Below are positions 52,725-61,870 of a stretch of 64,000 nucleotides of DNA, piece by piece. The notes beneath the pieces are model-generated. The model did not search any database. It was not told the DNA's origin and saw only the letters and a program-made list of their open reading frames with translations. Source of the stretch: Allobosea vaviloviae (lineage in GTDB: Bacteria > Pseudomonadota > Alphaproteobacteria > Rhizobiales > Beijerinckiaceae); contig NZ_LGSZ01000095.1 in NCBI RefSeq assembly GCF_001298265.1, positions 156,221 through 220,220 of the forward strand, in the 5' to 3' direction. Position numbers and translations under genes: made by a program. Within the stretch, counting starts at the first letter, position 1. Each line of letters begins with the position of its first letter.

Positions 52725-53055
52725 GGTCGCGCATCATGCAAGATGCAGACCCGGGGCAGACTGAAGTCAAGGTTCATAATTGGCGGAATCGCCAAAACCG
52801 GACCATTCAAAAGCGCGTCACGGCCGTCACGCCGACCGCTTCGAACTGCTCCATGCCGACGCGTGCGTCGATGGCACATCCCGATACGGCACTCCTGAAG
52901 ACGTCTGTGGTCACGGTGTTGACGGCGGGCGGTCACCACCGTTGGACCGTGATCGGAAAGCGCTTCCAGGGTGGCTCGCACGCATTGGGATCACCCATTG
53001 GCGCGCGGGCCACTCGCCAGGAGGTCGAATAGGAGGCCGATCGCCGGTCGCCGCC
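52725..53055 (-). promoter_or_regulatory. Region upstream of hyuA with a palindromic site
   Basis: A perfect inverted repeat TTGGCG-GAAT-CGCCAA (52780-52795) lies 56 bases before the hyuA start and could be a GntR- or LysR-type operator. TTGACT on the minus strand (near 52763-52768) is a possible -35 element, but no good -10 is spaced correctly. From about 52800 to 53055 no gene or repeat is recognised. Confidence 0.45.
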
Positions 53056-53709
53056 TCACAACATGACGACGCGGCCATTTGCGGCTTCGGCATCCTGGGG
53101 GTCGTGTGTCACCAGCAGAACCGGCAGGCCCCGCCGCCGCGCCTGATCGAACACCATCGTCCGAAAGGAACCGCGCAGCTCTGCATCCAGTCTTGAAAAC
53201 GGCTCATCCAGCAGGAGCGCCCGCGGCTGGGACAGCAAGACCCGCATCAGCGCTGCGCGCGCCCTCTGCCCGCCCGACAGCGTCGCCGGATCGCGGTCGG
53301 CGAAACCGTCCAGCCCCGCATCCGCGAGCGCCGCCTCGACGAGGCGCCTGCGCTCAGTGCGGTCGCGGATGGAAGCCGGCAGGCCGAACATCAGATTTCC
53401 GCCGACGGACAGATGCGGGAACAGCAGATCGTCCTGAAACAGCAGACCGATGCGCCGACGTTCCGGTGGCAGGCGCGAGACATTGTCGCCATCGACGAGG
53501 ACCGCGCCTTCCGCCGCGAAGACACCGCCGTCCAGGAAACCCGCGACGAAGGCAAGCAGGCTCGACTTGCCGGAGCCGCTAGGCCCCATCACCGTCGCCA
53601 CGTCACCCGGCGCGACGGTGAGGTCGAGCGCCGTCACGAGCGTCGTCACCCCCAGTCTGATCGTCACGTTTCGCAAGGCGAGCGCGCCCCGTATGCGATG
53701 TCTGGTCAT
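53056..53709 (-). CDS. ynjD: ABC transporter ATPase (YnjD type)
   Basis: 217 residues from ATG 53709, overlapping the permease stop (ATGA). Walker A GPSGSGKSSLL, signature LSGGQRARA, Walker B LLLDEPFSRLD and switch LLVTHDPQDA are intact. Size and operon partners match YnjD/ThiQ-like ATPases. It is the last gene of an eight-gene minus-strand operon and powers the YnjC-type permease. The imported substrate is unknown. Confidence 0.88.
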   Translation of the reverse strand: MTRHRIRGALALRNVTIRLGVTTLVTALDLTVAPGDVATVMGPSGSGKSSLLAFVAGFLDGGVFAAEGAVLVDGDNVSRLPPERRRIGLLFQDDLLFPHLSVGGNLMFGLPASIRDRTERRRLVEAALADAGLDGFADRDPATLSGGQRARAALMRVLLSQPRALLLDEPFSRLDAELRGSFRTMVFDQARRRGLPVLLVTHDPQDAEAANGRVVML

Positions 53710-55382
53710 GCAAGGCCCCGACGGTGGCGGAAGACGATCCGCGGGAGGGTCAGCGCGAGCCCGTAGCAGAGCAGGGGCAGGATCGTCTGCGTGAAGCCGA
53801 GCACGCCGATCGTCGCGCGGTCGGCGCCGCTCGCCAGCGTCAGGGCCTCGGTCGTGATCGTGGCGATGCGCCCGGCCCCCGCGAACACCGTGGCGAGATA
53901 TTGCGCGACACTGACCGCGACGCCGACCGCAGCGGCGACCAGCAACGGCCGCAGGAGGATCGGCAGCTTGACCCTGAAGAAGATTCGCGCCGGCGAGGCG
54001 CCGAGGCTCGCCGCGCTGCGGGCGAGGCGCGGATCGAGCGCGCGCCAGGGATCGGCGAGGCTGAGGAAGACATAAGGCAGCACGAAGACGAGATGCGCCC
54101 AGATCACCGCCGGCAGCGTGGCGTCGAGGCGTAGCCGGACAAGCGCGACCTGCAGCCCGAACAGAAAGGCAATCTGCGGCACCAACAGCGGCAGGTAGAG
54201 CAGCCAGAGCAGCCCGTTGCGCGGCTTGCGCTGCCGCCGTGCCTCCTGTTCGAGACAGCCGACGCACAGGACCAGGGCGACCGCCGTCGCGGCGGCCGCG
54301 ATCAGCACCGTCGTCCCCAGGCTTCCCTGCAGGCGTTCGCCCGCCCCTGCCCAGGCCGACAGGCTCCAGCGCAGCGGCAACGCAGCCGGGAAGGGCCAAC
54401 TGGCGGCAAAGGACCAAATCGCCAGGGCGAGGAGCGCGAGCAACCCAGCTGCGAGGACGACCCCGGTGGGAACCGCGGCGACCGGCAAGAGCCAGTCGGC
54501 AGCGCCCGAGCGCCGGCCGCGTTCGAGCCAGAGGCGACCGGCCTTCCCCACGCCCCACTCGGCCAGGCGGCAGATGACGAGCCCGGCGACAACCAGGCCG
54601 AGTTGCAAGGTGCCGGCGGCCGACGCCGGCAGGTAGCGGGCGAGGTCGTAGTCCGAGAACCAGCGCAGGGCGAGAACGGCCAGGGGTGGCGGGTTGCCGG
54701 GCCCCAGCACCAGCGCCTGATCGACGACGGAGAGCGAATAGGCGACCACTGCATAGAAGGGCAGCCGGATCTGCGGCCAGAGCTGCGGGAGGACGAGCTT
54801 GAGCCAGGCGCTGCCACGCGAATAGCCCATGCTGCGGGCGCAGGCGATCAGGCGTTGCGCGGGCACCTGTCCCAGTGCCGCGGCCAAAGCGAGGACGAGA
54901 TAGGGAATTTCCTTGGTCAGGAGCCCCGCGACCAGGCTGAGGCCATAAGGATCGCGGATAGTGACGAGGTCGCCCGGCGGGCGGGTCCAGCCGGTCCATT
55001 CGGGCGAGATCAGCCGGACGATCCAGCCCGAGGGGGCGAGCAGGAAAGCAAGACCCAGCGCGATCGCGGCATGGGGTGTGGCCAGAAGCGGGGCCAGCGC
55101 GGACTGGACGCGGCCGAACGCGCGCGTGCCCGAGAGCATCGCCACCAGCGCCACCGCACCGGCCAGCGACAGGAGACTGGACAAGACGCCGACGCTCAGC
55201 GTCAGCCGCAGCGCCGAGCCGAAGCCCGGCCAGGCGAAGAGATCGCGCCAGGGCGCGAGTGAGAGATCGTGCGCACCGATCGCCGGCAGATAGCCAAAGG
55301 CCGGCAGCAGCGTCCCCGCCAGCCCGACGAGGACCGGGGCGAGAAAGACGAATAGGGTCGCCGGCGGCAGGAGGGCCAGCAT
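53706..55382 (-). CDS. ynjC: ABC transporter permease, two-domain (YnjC type)
   Basis: 558 residues: two fused permease halves (about residues 1-270 and 300-555), each with about six helices and an EAA-like loop (GYSRGSAWLKLVLPQLWPQ; GASPARIFFRVKLPILLRP). This fused architecture occurs in YnjC, ThiP and FbpB. It forms the channel with YnjB as receptor and YnjD as ATPase. The start overlaps the preceding stop by one base. Confidence 0.88.
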   Translation of the reverse strand: MLALLPPATLFVFLAPVLVGLAGTLLPAFGYLPAIGAHDLSLAPWRDLFAWPGFGSALRLTLSVGVLSSLLSLAGAVALVAMLSGTRAFGRVQSALAPLLATPHAAIALGLAFLLAPSGWIVRLISPEWTGWTRPPGDLVTIRDPYGLSLVAGLLTKEIPYLVLALAAALGQVPAQRLIACARSMGYSRGSAWLKLVLPQLWPQIRLPFYAVVAYSLSVVDQALVLGPGNPPPLAVLALRWFSDYDLARYLPASAAGTLQLGLVVAGLVICRLAEWGVGKAGRLWLERGRRSGAADWLLPVAAVPTGVVLAAGLLALLALAIWSFAASWPFPAALPLRWSLSAWAGAGERLQGSLGTTVLIAAAATAVALVLCVGCLEQEARRQRKPRNGLLWLLYLPLLVPQIAFLFGLQVALVRLRLDATLPAVIWAHLVFVLPYVFLSLADPWRALDPRLARSAASLGASPARIFFRVKLPILLRPLLVAAAVGVAVSVAQYLATVFAGAGRIATITTEALTLASGADRATIGVLGFTQTILPLLCYGLALTLPRIVFRHRRGLA

Positions 55383-55987
55383 CAGCGCGTCTCGGCGACG
55401 ACCGGCAGGCTGAGCCAGCGCCGCCAGTCTGCCGCCTCATCCACGTCGAACAACAGGTCGATCTCGGCGATGCGGCTCCCGACGAGGCTCGCCCGGCTGT
55501 CGGCGAGCGCGCATGGGCCCGACCAGCGAACCCCTCGGAAGGCGGCAGCGGGACGGTAGCCAGCGCGCAGGCCGACGAGCCAGTATCCGCCGTCCTCGGC
55601 CGGTCCGAAGACCGCATCATGGCGGTGCAACGCCGCGAACGCCTTCGCCACGAGAGGAGCCGAAACCCCGGGAATGTCCGACCCCACCAGGACGACGCGC
55701 TGCCGTGGGGTGCGCGCGAACTGGTCGCGCATGCGCGCGCCGAGATCTCCCCGGCTTTGTGGGCGACGCGGGATCGTGCCCGGCCAGAAATGCGCCCCGA
55801 CGGCTCGCGCAGGCTCGACGGCGAGGATCGTGGTCCAGCGCCGGTCCCGCGCGACCCGACGCAGCAGCGCCGCCGTCGCGGCGCGGTAGAAGCGCAGGGC
55901 CTCGACGGTGCCGATGTCCCGGGCCAAGCGAGTCTTTGCACGGCCTGCGACCGGCGCCTTGACCATGATCACGAGGGTCTGCCGCAT
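55382..55987 (-). CDS. Glycosyltransferase-like protein, rSAM/selenodomain-associated transferase 1 type (DUF2064)
   Basis: 201 residues. A GT-A-like nucleotide-sugar fold with the N-terminal MVKAPVAGRAKTRLA motif, LVGSDIPG near residue 100 and GPAEDGGYWLVGL near 132 matches DUF2064/TIGR04282, named rSAM/selenodomain-associated transferase 1 because of its neighbours in other genomes. It resembles CofC-type nucleotidyltransferases, so it may activate rather than transfer a sugar. It lies 3 bases after the transferase 2-type gene. Confidence 0.85.
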   Translation of the reverse strand: MRQTLVIMVKAPVAGRAKTRLARDIGTVEALRFYRAATAALLRRVARDRRWTTILAVEPARAVGAHFWPGTIPRRPQSRGDLGARMRDQFARTPRQRVVLVGSDIPGVSAPLVAKAFAALHRHDAVFGPAEDGGYWLVGLRAGYRPAAAFRGVRWSGPCALADSRASLVGSRIAEIDLLFDVDEAADWRRWLSLPVVAETR

Positions 55988-55990
55988 GGA

Positions 55991-56683
55991 TCAGCCATAG
56001 AGCCGGGCGATGACATGGGGTGGCACGCCGGCGAAGAACAGAGACAGGCAGCCGAGATTGCGCAGCGGACGCCGCAGATAGCCGTCGCGGCGATAGCGCG
56101 CCGCGCTGGTGATGGCGCGAGTGGTGAGGATGGACAGGCGGTGGCGGCCGATCCGGCGCACGAGATCGACGTCCTCCATCAGCGGGATCGGGCGGAAGCC
56201 GCCGAGCCGGTCGTAGAGTGAGCGCGGGATGAGCAGACCCTGGTCGCCATAGGCCAAGCCCAGCCATCGACAGCGTCGGTCGACCCAGCGTTCGATCCGT
56301 CTTGCGGCGGCAGCGTCGTCGTCGAGCGCGAAGGTGAAGGCGGCGGCGCGATCGGTATTTCCCGAGGCGACGAACCCTGTCACCTGCGCCTCCCAGCCGG
56401 GCTCGAGCCGGGTGTCTGCATGCAGGAACAGCAGCCAGGCGCCGCGCGCGGCCTGTGCGCCGAGAGCCAGTTGCTGGCCACGCCCGCGCGATCCCGACAC
56501 CACCCGGGCTCCCGCGGCTCGAGCCGACGCGACGCTGCCGTCGCGTGAGCCGCCATCGCTGACGACCAGTTCCTCGACCAGCCCCGTCGCCCGCGCGCGG
56601 TCGAATTGCGCGAGCGCCATCGCAATCGTGGCGTCGGCGTCGAGCGTCGGCATCACCACCGAGAGGGTCGTGTCCGCGATCAT
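55991..56683 (-). CDS. Family-2 glycosyltransferase, rSAM/selenodomain-associated transferase 2 type
   Basis: 230 residues. GT2 signatures are SVVMPTLDADATI at the N-terminus, VVSDGGSRDGSV near residue 40 and LLFLHADTRLEP near 84 (the DxD-like HAD). The YGDQGLLIPRSLYDRLGGF and PLMEDVDLVRRIGR segments match TIGR04283, named rSAM/selenodomain-associated transferase 2. The acceptor is unknown. Paired with the DUF2064 gene and a radical SAM gene in the same operon. Confidence 0.87.
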   Translation of the reverse strand: MIADTTLSVVMPTLDADATIAMALAQFDRARATGLVEELVVSDGGSRDGSVASARAAGARVVSGSRGRGQQLALGAQAARGAWLLFLHADTRLEPGWEAQVTGFVASGNTDRAAAFTFALDDDAAAARRIERWVDRRCRWLGLAYGDQGLLIPRSLYDRLGGFRPIPLMEDVDLVRRIGRHRLSILTTRAITSAARYRRDGYLRRPLRNLGCLSLFFAGVPPHVIARLYG

Positions 56684-56707
56684 GGTCGCTGTTCCGCGGC
56701 TGCGGCG

Positions 56708-57961
56708 TCACCGCACATAGCGCCGCTCCCATTCCGCGGTGATCCGCGTCGTCCAGGCTGGGTGTGGTTCCGCAAGGACGGTGCCGAGCTCCGCATTGGT
56801 CGGCAGCGCCGGCACGCCTTCTGGACGCGCGAAGAGCGCCCGGCTTGCCGGTGGCACCTTGTCGAGATCGAGCACCGTGAAATTGCCCATGTGACGCGGA
56901 TCCTGCGCCCGAGCCTGCGTCTCCGGCTGCAGCAGGAAATTGGAGACCACCATCGCGCCCTCCGGGTGGGCGGCGTTGTAGGGGATCGCCACGAAGGAGG
57001 TGTTGCCGATGGTGCCGCGCTCCAGCACGAAGACGCGCGCGCTGTCCGGCAATTGCCGGTTGGCGATGGCTGTCGCTGCTTCGGCCGGGCTGAAGGAAAT
57101 GTAGAAGTCGATCTCGCCATCGACCAGCAGTTGGCGCTGGGCGGGGCCGGTCTCCGGAAACTCCAGCCCCTGTCGCCAGAGATGGGGACGTAGCGCGTCG
57201 TACCAAGCCCAGAGCGGCGCGCTGGCCGCCGCGAAACCGGCATTGTCGGGCGCTGTCTGCAAGACCAGGGCGTCGGAGACGAGTTCGGCGAGCGCCTGTT
57301 TCAGGAAGGTGGAGCCGAGGAAGTTGCGGATCGTCGGATGCGTCAGCCGGCCCGGATTGGCCCTCGCCCAAGGGACCATCGCAGCAATGGAGCGCGGCAG
57401 GCTGGAGGCAAGCGTTCTGGCGCTGTCGTAGAGATAGACGACCTGCGCCATGCGCCAGGGCGTCGCCATCCCCTCCACCGGCACCGTGAAATCGACGATG
57501 TTCGAGCGCTTGCTGGTGGTGTCGACGAAGGCCCAGTTCGGCAAAGCCTCGACATAGGGACCAAACAGCAGCGTCTGCTCCTTCATCGTCAGAAAATTCG
57601 GCCCATTGATCCAGATCAGGTCGACACTGCCGCCGGTTGCGCGCCCGGCCTGTTTTTCGGCGAGCACGCGGGTCACGGCTTCGGCGGTGTCGCGCAGCCG
57701 GACATGGTTGATCGTGACGCCATGGGCCTTTTTCACCTCCTGGCCGACCCAGGCGATGAAGCTGTTGGTGCGTTCGTCGCCGGCCCAGGCGTTCCAATAG
57801 ACCGTCTGCCCCTCAGCCTTGGCGAGAATGGCTGGCCAATCCGCAGCCTGCGGCGAGCGCGGCTCTGCCAGCGCGCCGCCGCCTATCAGAGCGGCGCCTG
57901 CGGCGCTGGCCAGTCGAAACGTGTCGCGACGTGTGATCATGCGGGTCGATCTGTCCTTCAT
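56708..57961 (-). CDS. ynjB: ABC transporter substrate-binding protein (YnjB type)
   Basis: 417 residues from ATG 57961; a start at 57940 or a longer frame to 58006 is possible. Signal sequence with paired arginines (MITRRDTFRLASAAGAALIGGG). The mature part follows YnjB closely (VYWNAWAGDERTNSFIAWVG; SVDLIWINGPNFLTMK; LLFGPYVEALPNW). It is the periplasmic receptor for the YnjCD transporter, but its gene is separated from them by the two transferase genes. The YnjB ligand is not established. Confidence 0.88.
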   Translation of the reverse strand: MKDRSTRMITRRDTFRLASAAGAALIGGGALAEPRSPQAADWPAILAKAEGQTVYWNAWAGDERTNSFIAWVGQEVKKAHGVTINHVRLRDTAEAVTRVLAEKQAGRATGGSVDLIWINGPNFLTMKEQTLLFGPYVEALPNWAFVDTTSKRSNIVDFTVPVEGMATPWRMAQVVYLYDSARTLASSLPRSIAAMVPWARANPGRLTHPTIRNFLGSTFLKQALAELVSDALVLQTAPDNAGFAAASAPLWAWYDALRPHLWRQGLEFPETGPAQRQLLVDGEIDFYISFSPAEAATAIANRQLPDSARVFVLERGTIGNTSFVAIPYNAAHPEGAMVVSNFLLQPETQARAQDPRHMGNFTVLDLDKVPPASRALFARPEGVPALPTNAELGTVLAEPHPAWTTRITAEWERRYVR

Positions 57962-57992
57962 GGCGTGGTTCTCAGCGAGACGGTCATCGGCG

Positions 57993-59060
57993 TCATTCGG
58001 CCGCAAGGGGATGCCGTCTTGCCAGCCGTTCGCTGCGGATCCGGGCGATCACCGGACCCAGCACCTCCTCGTGGAACCGGTCGCAGCCGATGCAGAGATT
58101 GCGATACGCACCGCCCTTGGGCTGAACCGTCTGAGCTTTCGCGAGATAGGTGTCGAGGTCCCAGCCATAGGCCAGGCCCATGCGCTCGGGGTGGCCGGCA
58201 TTGATCGCCTCATAGACCGGGTGTCCGACGAGCGAGTCGAGCATGCCCTCGAGCGGCTCCTCGGTCAGATTGCCGATCGGCAGCTTGGTCTTCATGCAGC
58301 AGGGGAAGACGTCGCCGGCCGCATCGATCGCCACCTCCGAACCGGAATAGCGGTGGTTCAGGAAGTTGAGACCGCCCGACCAGCGGTTGCAGAAATTGTC
58401 CGCCATGGTGGCGGTGGACAGTCCGTTTTTCCACGCCCGCCCGCGCGGCCAAAGTCGGCCGATCCAGGCATCAGGCGTCGCGCCGAAGAAGGAGAACAGC
58501 GGCCCGTCCTCCTCATGCCATCTGCGGGTCTGGTGCTGCAGGCCCGAGCGCTGCAAGCCGGCGGCCTCGAACCAGCCGATTAGCCGCTGCTGCAGCGGGT
58601 CGCGCTTGGCTCCCTCCATGCCGACATGAAAATCGTCCATGCCCGCGACCGAGATCATCCAGACGCCGCGCGCGACGAGGTCGCGGATGATTTCCTCGGT
58701 GAGCAGATCGCCCGTTGTCTGCACCACGACATTGACGCCACCGCGCCCCGCATAGCGTTCGCGCAGCGCCTCCAGAAGCGGGTAGAGCGCAGGCTCCCGG
58801 ATCGGATCGATCAGCACCTCGCCGCCCGAGAGGATGATGCGGCCGCGACGCTCCTGCCAGCCGCCGCCGGCAACAGGCTGTTCCAGATCGAGATAGGTCA
58901 TGCGATCGGGCAGGTTGGCCAGGACGCGCGGCCAGTTCTGCAAGGTCTGCCCGACCACGTCTCCAAGGGCGTTGCGCACATAGGGCCGGAACCGATCCTC
59001 GTAGCAGTGAACGCATTTCCGGTGGCAGGCCCAGGTGATCGACCAGTAGATGGATTCCAT
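57993..59060 (-). CDS. Radical SAM protein with SPASM-like C-terminus
   Basis: 355 residues. The 4Fe-4S cluster motif is C12-x3-C16-x2-C19 (CHRKCVHC). ILSGGEVLID gives the GGE motif near residue 77. The C-terminus has SPASM-like cysteines: DAAGDVFPCCMKT followed by GNLTEEPLEGML, and CIGCDRFHEE. Members of the rSAM superfamily with such domains modify peptides or small molecules. The ATG abuts the stop of the CDP-alcohol gene. Not recognised as a named family; the substrate may be what YnjB imports. Confidence 0.87.
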   Translation of the reverse strand: MESIYWSITWACHRKCVHCYEDRFRPYVRNALGDVVGQTLQNWPRVLANLPDRMTYLDLEQPVAGGGWQERRGRIILSGGEVLIDPIREPALYPLLEALRERYAGRGGVNVVVQTTGDLLTEEIIRDLVARGVWMISVAGMDDFHVGMEGAKRDPLQQRLIGWFEAAGLQRSGLQHQTRRWHEEDGPLFSFFGATPDAWIGRLWPRGRAWKNGLSTATMADNFCNRWSGGLNFLNHRYSGSEVAIDAAGDVFPCCMKTKLPIGNLTEEPLEGMLDSLVGHPVYEAINAGHPERMGLAYGWDLDTYLAKAQTVQPKGGAYRNLCIGCDRFHEEVLGPVIARIRSERLARRHPLAAE

Positions 59061-59714
59061 TCAGGCTTCCTCGTTCGTTGGCACGGCGCGCGTCGTCGGT
59101 TCGGAAGGACCGCCGAACGCCACCCAGCCCTGGCGAAGCCGCGTCAGCGTGGTGACGAGGCAGGCGGCGGCGAAGACATAGGCGATGAGTGCAAAGGACT
59201 GAGGGAAGACGCACATCAAGGCCAGGGCCGCGATCGTCTCGGCGCCTTCGGTCAGGCCGGTGAGGTAGTAGATACCCTTCTGCGGATAGACCTCGCTGGT
59301 CAGGCCGCGTTTGGCGGCGATGACGGCGAAGGCGAGGAAGCTCGATCCCGTGCCCATGAAGGCTGAGAGCAGGACCGCCGCCGGCAGCGCGTTCCGGGCC
59401 GGATCGGCCAGCGCGAAACCCAGCGGGATGCAGCCGTAGAAGGCGAAGTCGAGGGTGATGTCGAGGAAGGCGCCGCGCTCGGTCGGGCCGTTCAGCCGCG
59501 CCACCGCCCCGTCCAGCGCATCGAACAGCCGGCCGACCAGGATCGCCACCAGCGCAAACCCGTAGAACTGCAGGGCCAGCGCCGGCACGGCACACACGCC
59601 GATGACGAAGCCCGTCACTGTCAGGCTGTCTGCGCCGACGCCGTGACGCGCCAGCGCCGCGGCGACCGGCTGCAGTCCGCTTTTGACGACCGGCAGGAGA
59701 AAGCGGTCCAGCAT
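59061..59714 (-). CDS. ynjF: CDP-alcohol phosphatidyltransferase family protein (YnjF type)
   Basis: 217 residues with about six helices. The family signature DG-x2-AR-x8-G-x3-D-x3-D is visible as DALDGAVARLNGPTERG followed by FLDITLD (about residues 65-90). Such enzymes link CDP-activated alcohols or diacylglycerol to a second alcohol. In E. coli ynjF is in the same operon as ynjBCD, as here. The alcohol acceptor is unknown. Starts 3 bases after the upstream gene. Confidence 0.88.
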   Translation of the reverse strand: MLDRFLLPVVKSGLQPVAAALARHGVGADSLTVTGFVIGVCAVPALALQFYGFALVAILVGRLFDALDGAVARLNGPTERGAFLDITLDFAFYGCIPLGFALADPARNALPAAVLLSAFMGTGSSFLAFAVIAAKRGLTSEVYPQKGIYYLTGLTEGAETIAALALMCVFPQSFALIAYVFAAACLVTTLTRLRQGWVAFGGPSEPTTRAVPTNEEA

Positions 59715-59716
59715 GG

Positions 59717-61870
59717 CTAGCCCCGCCGCCAGCGATGGAAGCGCGCGACCAGCGCCAGCAGCCGATGCGGGACATGGGCCCGCTGCCAGGCACCGGCGGC
59801 ATATTTCGCCGCCTCCGGATAGGTCGGATAGGCGTGGACGGTCGAGAGGATCTTCTTAAGCCCAAGCCCATGGCGCATCGCCAGCGCGAATTCGGCGATC
59901 ATCTCGCCGGCATGGTCGCCGACGATGGTCGCGCCGAGGATCGTGTCGCCGCCCTCGCTGGTCAGAACCTTGACGAAGCCCCGACGCGCGGCGTCCGCCA
60001 CGGCGCGGTCGAGTTCCGTAAGATCGTAGCGCGTGACCTCGAAGCGAAGGCCGTTGTCCCGCGCCTCGCGCTCGTTGACGCCGACGCGGGCGATCTCGGG
60101 ATCGAGGAAGGTCACCGCCGGCATGACGCGGTAATCCGCCTTGAAGGCATGCAGATCGCCGAACAGGGCATTGACGCTGGCATACCACGCCTGATGGGCC
60201 GCGGCATGGGTGAGCTGGAATGGCCCCGCGACATCGCCTGCCGCGAGGATATTGGGGAATTTCGTCTGGAGCCAGGCGTTGGTCTCGATGGTCCTGCCGG
60301 TCGGGATCCCCAGCTCCTCCAGCCCGAAGCCCGAAAGCCGTGCGCTGCGTCCCACGGCGCAAATGAACTCGTCGAAGGGCAGCTTTTCGCGCACCCCGTC
60401 CCGCTCGACGAGCAGCGCCTTCGACGCTCCCGAGCCCTCGCAGGCCAGCGCCTCATGCCCGGTCAGGACCGTGATGCCCTCGGCCTCCAGCGTCGCCTTC
60501 GCGAAGGCCGAGACCTCGTCGTCCTCGCGGGCGAGGAGGCGTGCGCCCATCTCGACCAGGGTGACGCGCGAGCCCAGTCGAGAAAACGCCTGCGCCAGTT
60601 CGACGCCGATCGGCCCGCCGCCGAGGATGACGAGGCGTTCCGGCGCGGCGTCACGGCCGGAGAAGCGTTCCCACAGCGTGTCGGAGGTGACGTAGCCGCT
60701 CTCGGCGATCCCGGGCAAAGGCGGCACGAAGGGCCGCGCGCCCGTGGCGACGATGATCGCGCGCGTCGTAAGGACTTGAGCCTCGCCATCCGTCCGCGCG
60801 ATCTCGACCGTCCAGGGATCGCGGATGCGGGCATGGCCGGCCACGACGTCGACGCCGAGTTGCGTGTAGCGCGCGACGCTGTCATGGGGCTCGATTGTGG
60901 CGATGACCTCCCGAATGCGGGCCATCGTCGCCCTGAAATCGACGGAGGCCGGCGCCGCAACCAGCCCGTAGCGGCCGGCGTGGCGGATCCTGTGGGCGAG
61001 TTTGGCGCTGGCGATCAGCGCCTTGCTCGGCACGCAGCCATAGTTCAGGCAATCGCCGCCCATCTTGTGCGCTTCGACGAGCGTCACCTTCGCGCGGGCG
61101 GCCGCGATGACATAGGCGCTGACGAGGCCGGCCGCACCCGCGCCGATGACCACGACGTTGCGGTCGAAGCGCTCGGGGCGTGTGAAAGGCGCATACAGCG
61201 CCCTTCTCCGGTAGAGCGAGAACGCGACCTTGCTGAGCCAGGGAAAGATCCCGAGCAGGGCGAAGGAGGCGAGAACGCCCGGCGAGGCGATATCGGAGGG
61301 CTGGTCGATCTCGGCCAGCTGGGCACCGGCATTGACGTAAAGCAGCGTCGCCGGGAACATGCCGAGTTGGCTGACCCAGTAAAAGGTCCAGGCCCGGATC
61401 CGCGTCAGCCCCATCACGATGTTGACGAGGAAGAACGGAAACACCGGGATCGTCCGCAGCGAGAAGAGATAGAGCCGGCCGTCGCGCGCGATGCCGTCAT
61501 CGATCGCCCTGAACGGCTTCGCGAAGCGCCGGCGCAGGCCGTCCCGGAACAGATAACGCGTCGCCAGAAAGGCGAGCAGCGCTCCCAGGCCCGACGCGAA
61601 AGAGGCGAGCAGCGTGCCTTCGACCAGACCGAACAGCGCCCCGGCCGCGAGCGTCATCAGGCTGGCGATCGGAAGTGACAAGGCGGCGATCGCGAGATAG
61701 GCGACGAAGAACGCCAGGCGGAAGCCGATCGGACGCTGCTCGACCTGCGCCAGCAAGGTGTCGAGATGAGTCTTGAGATCGTCGAAGGTGGGAAGGCGAT
61801 CCTGGAACATGACGGCGAGTGCGCCCACCGTGACGGCCGCAGCCAGGATTAGATAGGATCGCTTCGTCAT
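59717..61870 (-). CDS. TVP38/TMEM64 membrane domain fused to mercuric-reductase-like flavoprotein
   Basis: 717 residues from ATG 61870. Residues about 1-235 are a TVP38/SNARE-associated DedA-like domain (LAFFVAYLAIAALSLPIASLM; FSLRTIPVFPFFLVNIVMGL). From about 245 a pyridine nucleotide-disulfide oxidoreductase follows, with VVVIGAGAAGLVSAY, the redox pair in GGDCLNYGCVPSK, GDVAGPFQLTH and the C-terminal HAYPTYPE with catalytic His. The fusion tethers a disulfide reductase to the inner membrane. First gene of the eight-gene operon. Confidence 0.9.
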   Translation of the reverse strand: MTKRSYLILAAAVTVGALAVMFQDRLPTFDDLKTHLDTLLAQVEQRPIGFRLAFFVAYLAIAALSLPIASLMTLAAGALFGLVEGTLLASFASGLGALLAFLATRYLFRDGLRRRFAKPFRAIDDGIARDGRLYLFSLRTIPVFPFFLVNIVMGLTRIRAWTFYWVSQLGMFPATLLYVNAGAQLAEIDQPSDIASPGVLASFALLGIFPWLSKVAFSLYRRRALYAPFTRPERFDRNVVVIGAGAAGLVSAYVIAAARAKVTLVEAHKMGGDCLNYGCVPSKALIASAKLAHRIRHAGRYGLVAAPASVDFRATMARIREVIATIEPHDSVARYTQLGVDVVAGHARIRDPWTVEIARTDGEAQVLTTRAIIVATGARPFVPPLPGIAESGYVTSDTLWERFSGRDAAPERLVILGGGPIGVELAQAFSRLGSRVTLVEMGARLLAREDDEVSAFAKATLEAEGITVLTGHEALACEGSGASKALLVERDGVREKLPFDEFICAVGRSARLSGFGLEELGIPTGRTIETNAWLQTKFPNILAAGDVAGPFQLTHAAAHQAWYASVNALFGDLHAFKADYRVMPAVTFLDPEIARVGVNEREARDNGLRFEVTRYDLTELDRAVADAARRGFVKVLTSEGGDTILGATIVGDHAGEMIAEFALAMRHGLGLKKILSTVHAYPTYPEAAKYAAGAWQRAHVPHRLLALVARFHRWRRG

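Noticed and set aside
55617..57797. Long minus-strand frame across the glycosyltransferase and YnjB genes
   Set aside because: It runs in another phase through genes with clear motifs and has no recognisable domain of its own.
59735..61678. Large plus-strand frame opposite the TVP38-flavoprotein gene
   Set aside because: Antisense, low-complexity and domain-free; the minus-strand gene is strongly supported by motifs.
59717..61870. Mercury resistance (merA)
   Set aside because: The flavoprotein is related to mercuric reductase, but there is no merR, merT, merP or HMA domain, and it is fused to a TVP38 domain in a different type of operon.
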